NCBI RefSeq assembly: GCF_004331645.1
Contig: NZ_SJSK01000002.1
Span: forward strand, 434,001 to 498,000
Length of the DNA: 64,000 bases
Direction of reading: 5' to 3'
DNA from: Pedobacter frigiditerrae
GTDB taxonomy: Bacteria > Bacteroidota > Bacteroidia > Sphingobacteriales > Sphingobacteriaceae
The notes below the pieces were generated by a model. That model was not told the DNA's origin. It saw only the letters and a program-made list of their open reading frames with translations, and did no database searches. The position numbers were made by a program, and so were the translations under genes. How positions within the stretch are numbered: position 1 is the first letter of the stretch; each line of letters starts with the position of its first letter. Below are positions 25,330 to 35,075 of the stretch, one piece after another.

Positions 25330-27126
25330 TTATAAGTTTAAAGGTTTATTATTTAGCATCCCGTTGGAAGCATCTAAAAAAACTTGCCATATAGGCCAGT
25401 ATTGTTGCAAATTTGGTTGTTTTACGAATAAAGCATCCCAATATTTTATCGGATCTGCAGCAGTACCCAAAGCCCAAGTTTTGTTAGCTGTATAACCACC
25501 AGCCGCACCAATAGCATCAATATCACCAAAGTTTAAACCATAAATTTCTACAGTTTCTCCGTTTGCCAAAGTTTTATAATAGATTTTAGCCGGAAGGTTT
25601 GCATACTTTCCTGTCCTGCTTTCTAATTGTTGCAATTTGGTTTTAGCTTCAGTCAATTTGGCATCTAATAAATTCCAGCGAATTAAATCTCCCTTCCTTA
25701 ACATTTCACCAGTAAACTCTAACGCTCTCTCATTTACTACCGCATCAAAAAACGCTGTTTTGGAAGCTGTTGCTGTACTCATGAATGCAGTAACTTTTGC
25801 AGGAGCGGTTGGGTAAGCCCTATCACGAATCATTTTTAAATATGGAGCTGCTGCTGCTGGGCCATCAATATCATTAACAGCTTCTGCTGCCATTAAAATC
25901 ACATCGGCATAACGCATGTACATCCAGTTTAAACCATCATCATTTGTAGCGGTAACTCTTCGTTTCATCCACTCATAACGATACTTACCAAAATATAAAG
26001 CGCTTAATGATGATGGAACCTGAATGGCACCTTTAGTACCATCGCCACCATCCCATCCATAAGGGACAATACTTACATCTCTACGTACATCTTCTTTCTC
26101 GTACTCGTATAACATAATTGGATTAGGACCATTTGTACCCCCTTTATTTTGACCAGTATATTGATCTGTCTTTGAATGTTTTACGCCTAAATCAAAGATT
26201 ACTCTACCTCTACCTTCACTAAATGGAATTTCCCACATCGATTCTAAACCTGCAGCACCAACTTCTTCATTTAATTTTCTGAAGACTTCTTCATATCCTA
26301 GCAACCTTAATTTACCACTAGCAATAATCTCTAAACACTCTTTTTTAGCAATTGCATACATTTTATCGTGAGACAATTCTGGATCTGCGCTTAATTTTAC
26401 AGTACCATCTAAACGTTGTGCAAAACCACCAGCAGCTAGGGCCAAACGAGCTCTTAACCCTTTAGCAAATGCTTTATTTACTTTTTCAACACTGTTAGTA
26501 CTTGCATTTTCATTTGGCCATGGCAAGTAACCAGCTGCTTCATTTAAATCAGCCAATAATTGTTTATAAATAACATCCCTATCACTTCTCGGCAAATAGC
26601 TAGTTTCGCTAGTAATTGGTTCAAATCTAGCTGGCACATCACCCCAACCTTTAATTAAATCATTGTATATAACTGCTCTTAAAGTTAATATTTGCCCTAA
26701 AATTTGTGCCATTTGAGGGTTACTTTCTATTTTGCCATAAGTTCTAATTCCTCGTATGGCTAAATTTGCCCTTTCTATTCCTTCGTAGAATTTAGCCCAA
26801 GCATTATCTAGCGTATTCATTTGGCTATTATTTACATTGGTATTATTGTTACTCAATCTTGCTTTATCATCGCCTGTTGCTTTTAGTGAATTGTATACTT
26901 CGGTATCATTATTAACACCGTAATAAACCAAAAAGCGACCTCTATACGAGTTAGTTTCTCCAAACGATTGTAAAATCCCTGCAACTGCTCCTTCAGATAA
27001 ACTTGGTGTAGAGAATATAACAGACTCATCCAAAGTAGACTTTGCTGGTGCATCCAAAGCATTTTTACAACTACTTATTGCTGCAAATCCTGCAAAAACA
27101 AATAGTATATATATTATCTTTTTCAT
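25330..27126 (-). CDS. SusD/RagB-family outer-membrane glycan-binding lipoprotein
   Basis: A 598-residue protein with a lipobox at ISSC (C20). It has the SusD N-terminal and RagB-like C-terminal halves. Visible blocks include YNDLIKGWGDVPARFEPITS, YPRSDRDVIYKQLLADL, AKGLRARLALAAGGFAQ, the later NWMYMRYADVILMAAEAVND and ERALEFTGEMLRKGDLIRWN. These are standard for SusD proteins that lid the SusC barrel. It follows susC by 22 bp. Its likely ligands are pectic oligosaccharides, inferred from the locus. Confidence 0.95.
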   Translation of the reverse strand: MKKIIYILFVFAGFAAISSCKNALDAPAKSTLDESVIFSTPSLSEGAVAGILQSFGETNSYRGRFLVYYGVNNDTEVYNSLKATGDDKARLSNNNTNVNNSQMNTLDNAWAKFYEGIERANLAIRGIRTYGKIESNPQMAQILGQILTLRAVIYNDLIKGWGDVPARFEPITSETSYLPRSDRDVIYKQLLADLNEAAGYLPWPNENASTNSVEKVNKAFAKGLRARLALAAGGFAQRLDGTVKLSADPELSHDKMYAIAKKECLEIIASGKLRLLGYEEVFRKLNEEVGAAGLESMWEIPFSEGRGRVIFDLGVKHSKTDQYTGQNKGGTNGPNPIMLYEYEKEDVRRDVSIVPYGWDGGDGTKGAIQVPSSLSALYFGKYRYEWMKRRVTATNDDGLNWMYMRYADVILMAAEAVNDIDGPAAAAPYLKMIRDRAYPTAPAKVTAFMSTATASKTAFFDAVVNERALEFTGEMLRKGDLIRWNLLDAKLTEAKTKLQQLESRTGKYANLPAKIYYKTLANGETVEIYGLNFGDIDAIGAAGGYTANKTWALGTAADPIKYWDALFVKQPNLQQYWPIWQVFLDASNGMLNNKPLNL

Positions 27127-27148
27127 ATTATTTATTTAAATATTTTTC

Positions 27149-30100
27149 TTAAAAATTAACGTTTAACCCAAAAATGAATGATTTACTTCTTGGGTAAGCA
27201 GAATAATCTACACCTGGTGTTAAAGTAGTGTTTCTCCTAGTAGATACCTCCGGATCAAAACCAGTATAATTAGTCCACAACCATAAGTTATAACCCGAAG
27301 CATAAACCCTTAATTTTTTCATTTTCAATTTCTGTGAAATGTTAGCAGGTAAAGTATAACCCACTGTAACAGTAGATAAGCGCAAGAATGAAGCATCTTC
27401 TACAGCCCAATCGCTCAATACAAATGCTTTAGAGAATGGCGACCAAAGTGTGGTGTTAGCGTTCATTGCCGTTAATTCCGCAGGATCGTTACTCAGCGTA
27501 CCGTCTGCACGAAGATTTGTCCAACGTTTACCTGTAGCCATGATATCAATCATATTTCTAGAACTATATTTACTACTAGAAGTATATTCTATTTTATTAG
27601 CATTATAAACATCATTTCCGTAACTCCAGTTAAAATAAGCGCCAATATCAAAATTATAAATTCTAGAGTTTAATGAGAAACCACCAGTGTTTAATGGGTT
27701 CGCATTACCAATGATAGATCTGTCTGATAAATCAATTTTTCCATCTCCAGAAATATCCTCAATTTTCATTGTTCCTGGGCGAATTGTACCTAGAAACTCT
27801 TTACCATCAACAATGCCAGGTTTCAATGTCCAAGTATCTGTTGCCGAATTATATCCAGAAAAGTCTGAAACCTCATATCTACCCGCATTTTTATAACCAT
27901 AAATACGACCAATAGATGCTCCTGTCTCTACTAAATAATCTACCCCAATTTCAGTTGATGCCCAACCAGATGTACCATTTAAGTTCTTAAGAGGACCTAA
28001 TGATTTCACTTTATTTCTATTGAAACTAATATTAGCACTTACAGTAAAATCAAAATTTGTTTTTTTCACAGCATTCCAACTTGCAGAAAACTCTAAACCT
28101 TTGTTTTCTGTTTGGCCCACATTACGGTATTGTGCATCATACCCTGTACCTGCTGTAGGAACTAAAAGTAGCAGGTCTTTAGTTTTATTTAAATAGGCAT
28201 CTATTGTTCCTGTAATTTTAGAATCAAGGAGCGTAAAATCTAAACCTATATTTCTTGTTACATTTGTTTCCCACTTTAAATCAGGATTAGCCATAATTTT
28301 AGATGGTGCCCAAAAATTATTATAGCCATTTGAGTACACAATAGTAGAACTCTGGAATGATTGTACTATTTGACCCGGAGGAATATTATTATTACCTGCA
28401 GCACCATAACTTGCTCTTAATTTTAAGTCTGTTAACCAAGATTTTGTATCATTCATAAAATCTTCTTGAGAAACTCTCCATGCCCCAGAAACTGATGGAA
28501 AATATCCCCATTGGTTGCCAGCTGCGAATCTCGATGAACCATCTGCCCTAAAAGCTGCACTTAATAAGTATTTGCCCTTAAAATCATAATTGGCTCTTCC
28601 AAAAAATGAAAGAAGTTTATCGTCAGGTGAAAAATTATTATCTATAATAGTAGACTTGCCCTGAGTAGTTAATACCTTAGTTTGTTCAAATGTGAATGTT
28701 TTAGGGAAATTATGAACTTCATTCAATAAAATATTCTGCTCTGTTTTGATATATTCATGACCCAATAAAACATTAAGGTTATGATCTTTATTTAAAATTT
28801 TATTAAAGCCATAATTTAATGTATTAGTATTTCTTAAGCTATTTCTATTTGTATTTGTACTAGCAAGAATTGGAGTATTCGGATAATCAAGAGTATTTTT
28901 TACATAATAAGTTGTAAGCCCATAAAAACGATCTTGATCATTTCTTGAACCGTCATAACCCACCTCAGAACGTAATTTTAGATTATCAACGATTTCATAA
29001 GTAACAGCTCCATTGAGATTATAAGCTTTGCGATGAATTGATTGATTGTTATCAGTAATAGATGTTAGCGGGCTATATAAGTTAAACTCATCATTAGTTT
29101 CTGTTGATGATGTTAAACCAGCAACAGGAAACGGAGGATATAACATGGCATTTTTTAAGCGAGAATCTGCAGAAGATTTTTCATTTTGCTCATTTGCACC
29201 ACCGCCATTGGTTTTAGTATCCGAATAACGAACTCCAAAATCTAGTGTTAAGTTGTCATACAGTTTATGATTTAATTTAAAATTAACATTTTGCCTTTGG
29301 AAATCAGACAATTGCATTATCGCCTTATCTTTCACAAAACTATGACTCAAACTATATTTAGTCTTATCACTTCCCCCGCTAATACTTAAATTATGATTTA
29401 AGGTAGTCCCTGTACGACCAAATATAAGATCCTGCCAATCATTTGGTTGTACATTGGCATATAAATCGATATCTTGAAAGTTTCCAAAATATTGTGCATA
29501 ATCATTCGGCGTTTTCTCTAGCAAAGCCCTTTCATATTGCCAAGTTACATAATCTAGAGGTGTAAGTACACTTAACTTATTTGCCATTTGCCTTGTACCT
29601 GCAAAAATATTGTAGCTTATACTTGTTTTACCAGCTTTACCACTTTTCGTAGTCATTAAAACAACACCATTTGCACCCCTCGAACCGTAAATTGCGGCAG
29701 AAGAAGCATCCTTTAAAATGTCTATGCTCTCTATATCCTGTGGAGCAATATCTGAAATTGAGCTAACTGGAAAGCCATCTACAATATAAAGTGGGGTATT
29801 ATCACTCGTTATAGATGCACCACCTCTTACCCTAACACTCATCACCGCATCTGGTGAGCCTTCGGTAGAAGCAATACTAATACCAGCTAAACGCCCTTGG
29901 ATAGCCTCTAAAGCAGAAGAAACTGGTGCAGCTGCAATTACTTCAGCACTAATAGATGATACTGAACCTGTCAAATCTTTTTTACGAACAGTACCGTAGC
30001 CCACATTAACCATAACTTCGTTTAACGTGGACACGTCTTCATCAAGTGTGAAATTTACCTTAGTATCATTTCCAACTGTTATTTCTTGTACCTTAAAGCC

Positions 30101-30334
30101 TAAGTATTTAGCTTGCAAGACTACAGTTCCTGAAGTTGGAATATTGATTACGAATTGACCATTTGCGTCGGTACTTGCAGAAGTAGATGTACCTTTAATG
30201 GAAACAGCGGCTCCCGGAATGGCTTCTTTACTTGCCTTTTCTGTTACTTTACCCGAGATTTGCCTTGTTTGTTGTGCACTTACCATAGTAACACCTATAG
30301 CCAGCATCCAAAGAAGCAGTAGAATTTTTTTCAT
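27149..30334 (-). CDS. SusC/RagA-family TonB-linked outer-membrane transporter
   Basis: A 1061-residue TonB-dependent transporter. After a signal peptide (to about VSAQ) comes a CarboxypepD_reg-like domain (about 24-105). Next are a plug with GSVSSISAEVI and YIVDGFPVSSISDIAPQDIE (DIESIDILKDASSAAIYGSR follows), and a 22-strand barrel ending SFIFGLNVNF. This is the classical SusC architecture. It starts the susC-susD-lipoprotein operon. A LacI-type site lies about 99 bp upstream at 30433-30452, and the divergent lacI gene is on the other side. Confidence 0.95.
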   Translation of the reverse strand: MKKILLLLWMLAIGVTMVSAQQTRQISGKVTEKASKEAIPGAAVSIKGTSTSASTDANGQFVINIPTSGTVVLQAKYLGFKVQEITVGNDTKVNFTLDEDVSTLNEVMVNVGYGTVRKKDLTGSVSSISAEVIAAAPVSSALEAIQGRLAGISIASTEGSPDAVMSVRVRGGASITSDNTPLYIVDGFPVSSISDIAPQDIESIDILKDASSAAIYGSRGANGVVLMTTKSGKAGKTSISYNIFAGTRQMANKLSVLTPLDYVTWQYERALLEKTPNDYAQYFGNFQDIDLYANVQPNDWQDLIFGRTGTTLNHNLSISGGSDKTKYSLSHSFVKDKAIMQLSDFQRQNVNFKLNHKLYDNLTLDFGVRYSDTKTNGGGANEQNEKSSADSRLKNAMLYPPFPVAGLTSSTETNDEFNLYSPLTSITDNNQSIHRKAYNLNGAVTYEIVDNLKLRSEVGYDGSRNDQDRFYGLTTYYVKNTLDYPNTPILASTNTNRNSLRNTNTLNYGFNKILNKDHNLNVLLGHEYIKTEQNILLNEVHNFPKTFTFEQTKVLTTQGKSTIIDNNFSPDDKLLSFFGRANYDFKGKYLLSAAFRADGSSRFAAGNQWGYFPSVSGAWRVSQEDFMNDTKSWLTDLKLRASYGAAGNNNIPPGQIVQSFQSSTIVYSNGYNNFWAPSKIMANPDLKWETNVTRNIGLDFTLLDSKITGTIDAYLNKTKDLLLLVPTAGTGYDAQYRNVGQTENKGLEFSASWNAVKKTNFDFTVSANISFNRNKVKSLGPLKNLNGTSGWASTEIGVDYLVETGASIGRIYGYKNAGRYEVSDFSGYNSATDTWTLKPGIVDGKEFLGTIRPGTMKIEDISGDGKIDLSDRSIIGNANPLNTGGFSLNSRIYNFDIGAYFNWSYGNDVYNANKIEYTSSSKYSSRNMIDIMATGKRWTNLRADGTLSNDPAELTAMNANTTLWSPFSKAFVLSDWAVEDASFLRLSTVTVGYTLPANISQKLKMKKLRVYASGYNLWLWTNYTGFDPEVSTRRNTTLTPGVDYSAYPRSKSFIFGLNVNF

Positions 30335-30375
30335 ACATTAAAATTATATTTGGTTATTAGGCCATTTAACAGGCT

Positions 30376-30393
30376 TTAATAAACAAGTCTACA
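30376..30393 (-). promoter_or_regulatory. susC leader segment shared with GH28
   Basis: On the minus strand TGTAGACTTGTTTATTAA, nearly identical to 20024-20040 in front of GH28 and at the same distance (about 40 bp) below the LacI-type site. Confidence 0.5.
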
Positions 30394-30432
30394 TTGTTTT
30401 TTTTACAAACCATAACAGTACAGGACACTAAA

Positions 30433-30452
30433 TTTGTGCAATCGTTCCCGAC
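30433..30452 (-). promoter_or_regulatory. Putative pectin LacI operator between susC and lacI
   Basis: TTTGTGCAATCGTTCCCGAC (plus strand). It is the best match to the four-site consensus TGTGCAAWCGTTSCCGAC. An extra half-like ACAACGTTACC follows at 30451-30461. Its place between the divergent genes would allow control of susC and autoregulation of the regulator. Confidence 0.68.
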
Positions 30453-30562
30453 AACGTTACCAAAAAGTGTTATCGAAATTTTATATTTAAGCCTCAGAAA
30501 AAAATCGTAATATTATACTTTGATTTTTACCGTTAAAATATTAGCAGAATATTGCTTTAACT

Positions 30563-31579
30563 ATGTTTGAGCCCGTAACCATAAAAGATATTGCAAAAGC
30601 TTTAGGCCTCTCTACTTCAACCGTTTCTAGAGCGTTAAGGGATACCCATGAAATAAGTGCCGCTACCAAGAAAATAGTGCTCGCTTATGCAAAGGAAATC
30701 AACTATCAACCTAACCCTATTGCATTAAGTTTAAAGGAACGCCGCAGCAAATCTATAGGTGTAGTGGTTAGCGAAGTGGCTAATAGTTATTTTTCTCAAG
30801 CAATTAATGGAATCGAATCTATTGCTTATGATAGAGGTTATCATGTTATCCTTTCACAAACACATGAATCTTATGATCGTGAGGTAATTAACGTTCAGCA
30901 TTTGGCTTCTAGATCTGTTGATGGTTTATTGGTATCATTGTCTTCTCAAACGAAAGACATTTCCCACCTTACGTCCTTACATGAAAGAGGTTTACCAATT
31001 GTATTCTTTGATCGAGTGGCCGATGAAATTGAAACCCATAAAGTAATATCCAATAACGAAAAGGGAGCTTTTGAAGCCACCAACCATCTCATAAAATCTG
31101 GATATAAACGTATTGCTCACTTAACAAGTTCTACGCAACTATCAATTAGTATTGAGCGCCTAAAAGGATATGAAAATGCCTTAAAAGCAAATAACATTGA
31201 ACCTAATCCTGCCTACATTAAACATTGTCCACATGGTGGAATGATTTATGAAGAAATGGAAAATGCAATTAAAGAATTAATGGCCTTACCTGAAAAACCA
31301 GATGCCATATTTGTAGCGGGAGACCGTTTAAGTACAGGTTGTTTAAGTGTATTTAAGAATTTAAAAATTGCAGTACCTAAAGATATGGCCATTGCCGGTT
31401 TTAGCAATTCTGATGTACTCGATTTATTTAATCCCTCACTAACATCTGTCCGTCAACCAGCATTTGAAATAGGAAAATTGGCTACACAAATGTTATTACA
31501 GCTTATCGAAGCTAAATATCCTGTAGAAGAATTCGAAAAAAAGGTTCTAGAAACCGACTTGTATGTTAGGAATAGCTGA
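30563..31579 (+). CDS. LacI/GalR-family transcriptional regulator of the pectin locus
   Basis: A 338-residue regulator. The N-terminal helix-turn-helix VTIKDIAKALGLSTSTVSRA with the hinge helix YQPNPIALSLKERRS covers residues 4-65, and a periplasmic-binding-protein-like effector domain (KSIGVVVSEVANSYFSQAI onward) follows. It is divergent from susC with 228 bp between the ATGs. It is the only regulator in the pectin locus; no hybrid two-component or sigma/anti-sigma pair is seen. I infer that it binds the four GCAAnCGTT sites and senses a uronate-pathway intermediate. The effector cannot be named from sequence. Confidence 0.9.
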   Translation: MFEPVTIKDIAKALGLSTSTVSRALRDTHEISAATKKIVLAYAKEINYQPNPIALSLKERRSKSIGVVVSEVANSYFSQAINGIESIAYDRGYHVILSQTHESYDREVINVQHLASRSVDGLLVSLSSQTKDISHLTSLHERGLPIVFFDRVADEIETHKVISNNEKGAFEATNHLIKSGYKRIAHLTSSTQLSISIERLKGYENALKANNIEPNPAYIKHCPHGGMIYEEMENAIKELMALPEKPDAIFVAGDRLSTGCLSVFKNLKIAVPKDMAIAGFSNSDVLDLFNPSLTSVRQPAFEIGKLATQMLLQLIEAKYPVEEFEKKVLETDLYVRNS

Positions 31580-31708
31580 TAAATGCTATTATTCAATCTA
31601 TCTACAGCATACAAACACACTATACTACATTTCTAATATTTAGTATCATTTAAAACTTCCCCACATACTATAATGTTGATTATCAGTATGTCTATAGCAT
31701 TATTTTGC

Positions 31709-31733
31709 TTTATTTAAAATAAGTCTAAATAAA
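31709..31733. promoter_or_regulatory. Candidate iron-responsive operator before the siderophore receptor
   Basis: TTTATTTA (31709-31716) and TAAATAAA (31726-31733) form an 8-bp inverted repeat around AAATAAGTC, ending 2 bp before the -33 TTG. An AT-rich dyad over the promoter of a siderophore receptor suggests a Fur- or other iron-regulator site. The assignment is inferred from position and target gene. Confidence 0.4.
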
Positions 31734-31735
31734 TT

Positions 31736-31765
31736 TTGCTTTTATAAGCTTGGATTATATCTTTG
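31736..31765 (+). promoter_or_regulatory. Promoter of the siderophore-type receptor
   Basis: TTG at 31736-31738, 19 bp, then TATCTTTG at 31758-31765, a near-perfect Bacteroidota promoter. The predicted start near 31771 gives a leader of about 24 nt. Confidence 0.75.
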
Positions 31766-31794
31766 CCACTGTTTAGAATTAATCCAAATAAAAG

Positions 31795-34248
31795 ATGAAG
31801 AAATTATTTACTCAGATCCTTAGTGTCATTACTATTTCCATATTCCTGTTTGGGAATGTGCAGGCCCAAACAAAAAACGGCATCGTATCAGGTATTATTA
31901 AAACCAGCGACGGTAAACCAGCTCCATACGTAAACGTAGGCTTATTGAATACCAACAAAACAAGCCAAACGGATGAAAATGGTAACTTCATTATCAAAAA
32001 CATAACTGCAGGTACATATACTTTAAAAATTTCTGCAATTGGAACAATTTCGCAAGAGAAGCAAGTTTCAGTTACAACCGGTCAAACTACTACGGTAGAT
32101 TTTGCCATTGCAGAATCAGCATCAAAACTTAAAGAAGTTGCCGTAAATGGCTATAGAACACCAAATTCAAAATCTGTTAACCTAGGTAAAACTAATATAC
32201 CAACAAAAGACTTACCTCAATCTGCACAGATCATCACAAGTCAAGTAATTGCAGATCAGCAAGCCGACCGATTAGGAGATGTAATGAAAAACGTTAATGG
32301 TGTAGCACTAGGCGCAAATCGCGGTAGTGTAGGAGAGAATTTTTATGCTCGTGGTTATAGCTTAGGGAGCAATAATACCTTTAAAAATGGAAGTCGTACT
32401 TCTATTGGTGGGAGTCCAGAAGCTAGTACTTTAGAATCTGTAGAGGTTTTAAAGGGTAGTGCAGCATTGTTATATGGTGGTGTTACTGGTGGTGCTGTTA
32501 TAAACATGGTAACTAAAAAACCTCAATTCGAATATGGTGGCCAAGTATCTTTGCGTACAGGAAGTTATGACCAATACAAGCCTATGGTAGATATTTATGG
32601 TCCCATCTCTCAAAAATTAGCATTTAGAGCCATTAGCACTTACGAAAAAGCAGGCAGCTTTAGAGATAATGTAAAATCTAAACGTGTTTATGTAAACCCT
32701 TCATTACTTTATAAAATCAGTGATAAAACAGATATCTTATTACAAGGTGATTATTTAAAAAGCAACTATACTCCTGATTTTGGCGTTGGTTCTGTTGGCA
32801 GTAAAATTATAGATTATGGCAGGAACCAATTTATTAATACCCCTTGGGCCTACAATAATACAAATACAGTTACTGGTCAATTAAACGTAAATCATAAATT
32901 CAATGACAATTGGAAAATGAATGTAATAAGTTCATTTCAATCTTATGGTAGAGATTATTATGGCGCAGAACGCCCTGCTGCTGATGCAACTGGTGTTGCT
33001 CAACGTAATTTAACAAGATCTAAAACACAAGAATACACTTACAATCAACAAGTTAATTTAACTGGTATATTTAATACTGGAAAAATTAAACATACATTAT
33101 TAGTTGGCCTAGACGCAGACCAATCAAGAGTTACGAGTAACGGGTTTAACTATGGTAAAAATGCAAATGGTACTGCTATCACTGCATATAATTATGGAAG
33201 TGTAAATTTATTTAATCCAGCTACTTATTATGGTTCTGGTTTAATACCAACTACCTTTAACATTAGCGAAACTTTTACTCCAGTTTATCGCTATGGTGCC
33301 TTTGTGCAAGATTTAGTTGAAATTACAAATAAATTTAAAGTATTAGCTGGCATCCGTTATACAGACCAAAAGAATGCTCGTACCAAAACGACTGTTTTCG
33401 AAACAGGTGCCATAACACGTGCAGCAACTAAAATTGAAGGTGCATTTTCACCTAAAGTAGCCCTTATATACCAACCAATACAATCAACTTCCATGTATCT
33501 GAGTTATGCCAATAATTTTATATCTAATACAGGAACAGATATTTTTCTTGCAGCTCTACCCCCATCTATTGTAGATGATTACGAAATAGGTGTAAAAAAT
33601 GACCTCTTTGGTGGCAGATTAACTGCTAATTTAGCCGTATACAGAAAGGTAAATAGCAACATTGCACAAACTGCAGAGTTTGATGCCCAAGGAAATATTA
33701 ACTCAAATAGCAACATTAAACAACTAAATGGAACTACTAAAAGTGATGGACTAGAAGCAGATTTAACAGGAAGTATTTTACCTGGACTAAATTTTATTGC
33801 TGGATATAGCTATAATTTTATGCGCTATACTAACACCGCTCCTATTGTAGCCACACCAACAACTGCTAATCCTAATGCGACTACATCAGGGATGTTAGAA
33901 GGTGTACGTTTAGTTGGAACAACTAAGCATACGGGTAATGCCACTCTTTTTTACACTATACAAGAAGGAAAAGCTAAGGGCTTAAAATTAGGAACTTCTG
34001 TTTTCTACACTGGAAAGCGTAATGGCGGTTGGAATGATAACAAGGCTGCTACAACTTTACGACTAATCCCTTTGGATGCATTTACAACAGTTGATTTTTC
34101 TGCTGGATATTCTTGGAAAAAACTTTCATTATTAGCAAAAGTTTCAAACATTACAAATGCGCTAAATTATTATGTGCATGAGAACTATAGCGTTAACCCT
34201 ATTGCCCCTCGTCAATTCATCACTACACTTTCCTACAGGTTTAAATAA
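31795..34248 (+). CDS. TonB-dependent siderophore receptor (FhuA/FhuE-like)
   Basis: An 817-residue outer-membrane receptor with signal peptide (to about NVQAQ), a CarboxypepD_reg-like domain (about 28-110), a plug and a 22-strand barrel. In the plug, TKDLPQSAQIITSQVIADQQ and NVNGVALGANRGSVGENFYA are typical of ferric-siderophore receptors. The barrel ends in FITTLSYRFK. Ferrichrome- or hydroxamate-type ligands are common for this group, but the ligand is not readable here. It has its own promoter and a strong terminator. It is not part of the pectin locus despite adjacency to lacI. Confidence 0.88.
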   Translation: MKKLFTQILSVITISIFLFGNVQAQTKNGIVSGIIKTSDGKPAPYVNVGLLNTNKTSQTDENGNFIIKNITAGTYTLKISAIGTISQEKQVSVTTGQTTTVDFAIAESASKLKEVAVNGYRTPNSKSVNLGKTNIPTKDLPQSAQIITSQVIADQQADRLGDVMKNVNGVALGANRGSVGENFYARGYSLGSNNTFKNGSRTSIGGSPEASTLESVEVLKGSAALLYGGVTGGAVINMVTKKPQFEYGGQVSLRTGSYDQYKPMVDIYGPISQKLAFRAISTYEKAGSFRDNVKSKRVYVNPSLLYKISDKTDILLQGDYLKSNYTPDFGVGSVGSKIIDYGRNQFINTPWAYNNTNTVTGQLNVNHKFNDNWKMNVISSFQSYGRDYYGAERPAADATGVAQRNLTRSKTQEYTYNQQVNLTGIFNTGKIKHTLLVGLDADQSRVTSNGFNYGKNANGTAITAYNYGSVNLFNPATYYGSGLIPTTFNISETFTPVYRYGAFVQDLVEITNKFKVLAGIRYTDQKNARTKTTVFETGAITRAATKIEGAFSPKVALIYQPIQSTSMYLSYANNFISNTGTDIFLAALPPSIVDDYEIGVKNDLFGGRLTANLAVYRKVNSNIAQTAEFDAQGNINSNSNIKQLNGTTKSDGLEADLTGSILPGLNFIAGYSYNFMRYTNTAPIVATPTTANPNATTSGMLEGVRLVGTTKHTGNATLFYTIQEGKAKGLKLGTSVFYTGKRNGGWNDNKAATTLRLIPLDAFTTVDFSAGYSWKKLSLLAKVSNITNALNYYVHENYSVNPIAPRQFITTLSYRFK

Positions 34249-34260
34249 AGTATTAAAATA

Positions 34261-34299
34261 ATAAGCCCTAAAACTATGATAGTTTTAGGGCTTATTTTA
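34261..34299. terminator. Bidirectional terminator, 17-bp perfect stem
   Basis: ATAAGCCCTAAAACTAT (34261-34277) and its exact complement (34279-34295) surround a single G. T- and A-rich flanks on both sides allow use by the receptor gene (plus) and by the small minus-strand gene ending at 34315. Confidence 0.88.
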
Positions 34300-34314
34300 T
34301 AAGATAAATAATAA

Positions 34315-34545
34315 TTAGCCTATTTCAAATTCAGTTGCTAATTGTTGCAACTCTTCTTTAGAAATAGACCTTGGGTTATTATATTGTTTCTCTAACATAG
34401 TTAAGGCCACTTTAATGTGTCCCGTAGTTGTATTGATCAAGCATTCTCCATTTTCAACGGTGCTAGATATGTACTTACCAATTTCCCGATTGATATCCGA
34501 AAAACGAAGTACTAATTCATGGAATATAAACACTGGATAATTCAT
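34315..34545 (-). CDS. Small protein of unknown function
   Basis: A 76-residue soluble protein starting MNYPVFIFHELVLRF and ending ELQQLATEFEIG. It has a charged helical C-terminal half and no recognised motif. A TATACTTTT-like -7 box lies just before the ATG and a terminator follows its stop. Codon use looks like that of its neighbours. A real gene is likely but not certain. Confidence 0.55.
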   Translation of the reverse strand: MNYPVFIFHELVLRFSDINREIGKYISSTVENGECLINTTTGHIKVALTMLEKQYNNPRSISKEELQQLATEFEIG

Positions 34546-34584
34546 ACATTAAAAGTATAAGTCCAATGTTAAGTTTATATGAAA

Positions 34585-34610
34585 TTAATGTTATTTTTTG
34601 TTAACATTAA
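34585..34610. repeat. TTAATGTTA/TAACATTAA inverted repeat
   Basis: TTAATGTTA (34585-34593) and TAACATTAA (34602-34610) flank an 8-base spacer. It lies between the DUF4440-like gene stop (34635) and the small gene start (34545), both minus strand. It may be a weak terminator or an operator for the small gene. Confidence 0.4.
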
Positions 34611-34634
34611 GTTAATATTGAAGACAAATTAGTT

Positions 34635-35075
34635 TTATTGTTTTACTTCTGGCAATTTAAATGCTTGCCTACCCAATAATTTCCATTCCCTTCCTTGCTT
34701 TTGCCAAACAAGCAAAATTCCTAAATGTACTTCACCTGGCTTACCACCATCATTTGTTTTTGCATGAAGTTCATGACGAACCAGTGCTGTTTTTCCAGTA
34801 ACTTTAACCGTCTGATTTTTATATTCAATACTTACAAAATCTGATGAACCATTAGCTATGGCCTCTACAAACTCTGCTTTATTTTGCAATTTACCACTGG
34901 AGTGTCCATAACTTAAATCTTCTGCTGCAACATTTTGCAAAGCAGTTCTTTCGCCACTTATTAATGCTAAACGCATATTTTCTACAGCAGTTAAAACATT
35001 AGATTCATCTTTAGTTTGAGCTTTTACCATAAACGTGGCAGTTATTAATAACAATACGATGCTTATTTTTTTCAT
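34635..35075 (-). CDS. Secreted DUF4440/NTF2-like protein
   Basis: 146 residues from the ATG at 35075, chosen because MKKISIVLLLITATFMVKAQ is a complete signal peptide; the longer frame adds 22 unconserved residues. The mature part has the cone-shaped NTF2-like/DUF4440 pattern: VLTAVENMRLALISGERTAL, YGHSSGKLQNKAEFVEAI, ALVRHELHAKT and LLVWQKQGREWKLLGRQAFK. Such proteins bind small ligands or act as SnoaL-like enzymes; no specific role can be given. It is alone on the minus strand. Confidence 0.75.
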   Translation of the reverse strand: MKKISIVLLLITATFMVKAQTKDESNVLTAVENMRLALISGERTALQNVAAEDLSYGHSSGKLQNKAEFVEAIANGSSDFVSIEYKNQTVKVTGKTALVRHELHAKTNDGGKPGEVHLGILLVWQKQGREWKLLGRQAFKLPEVKQ

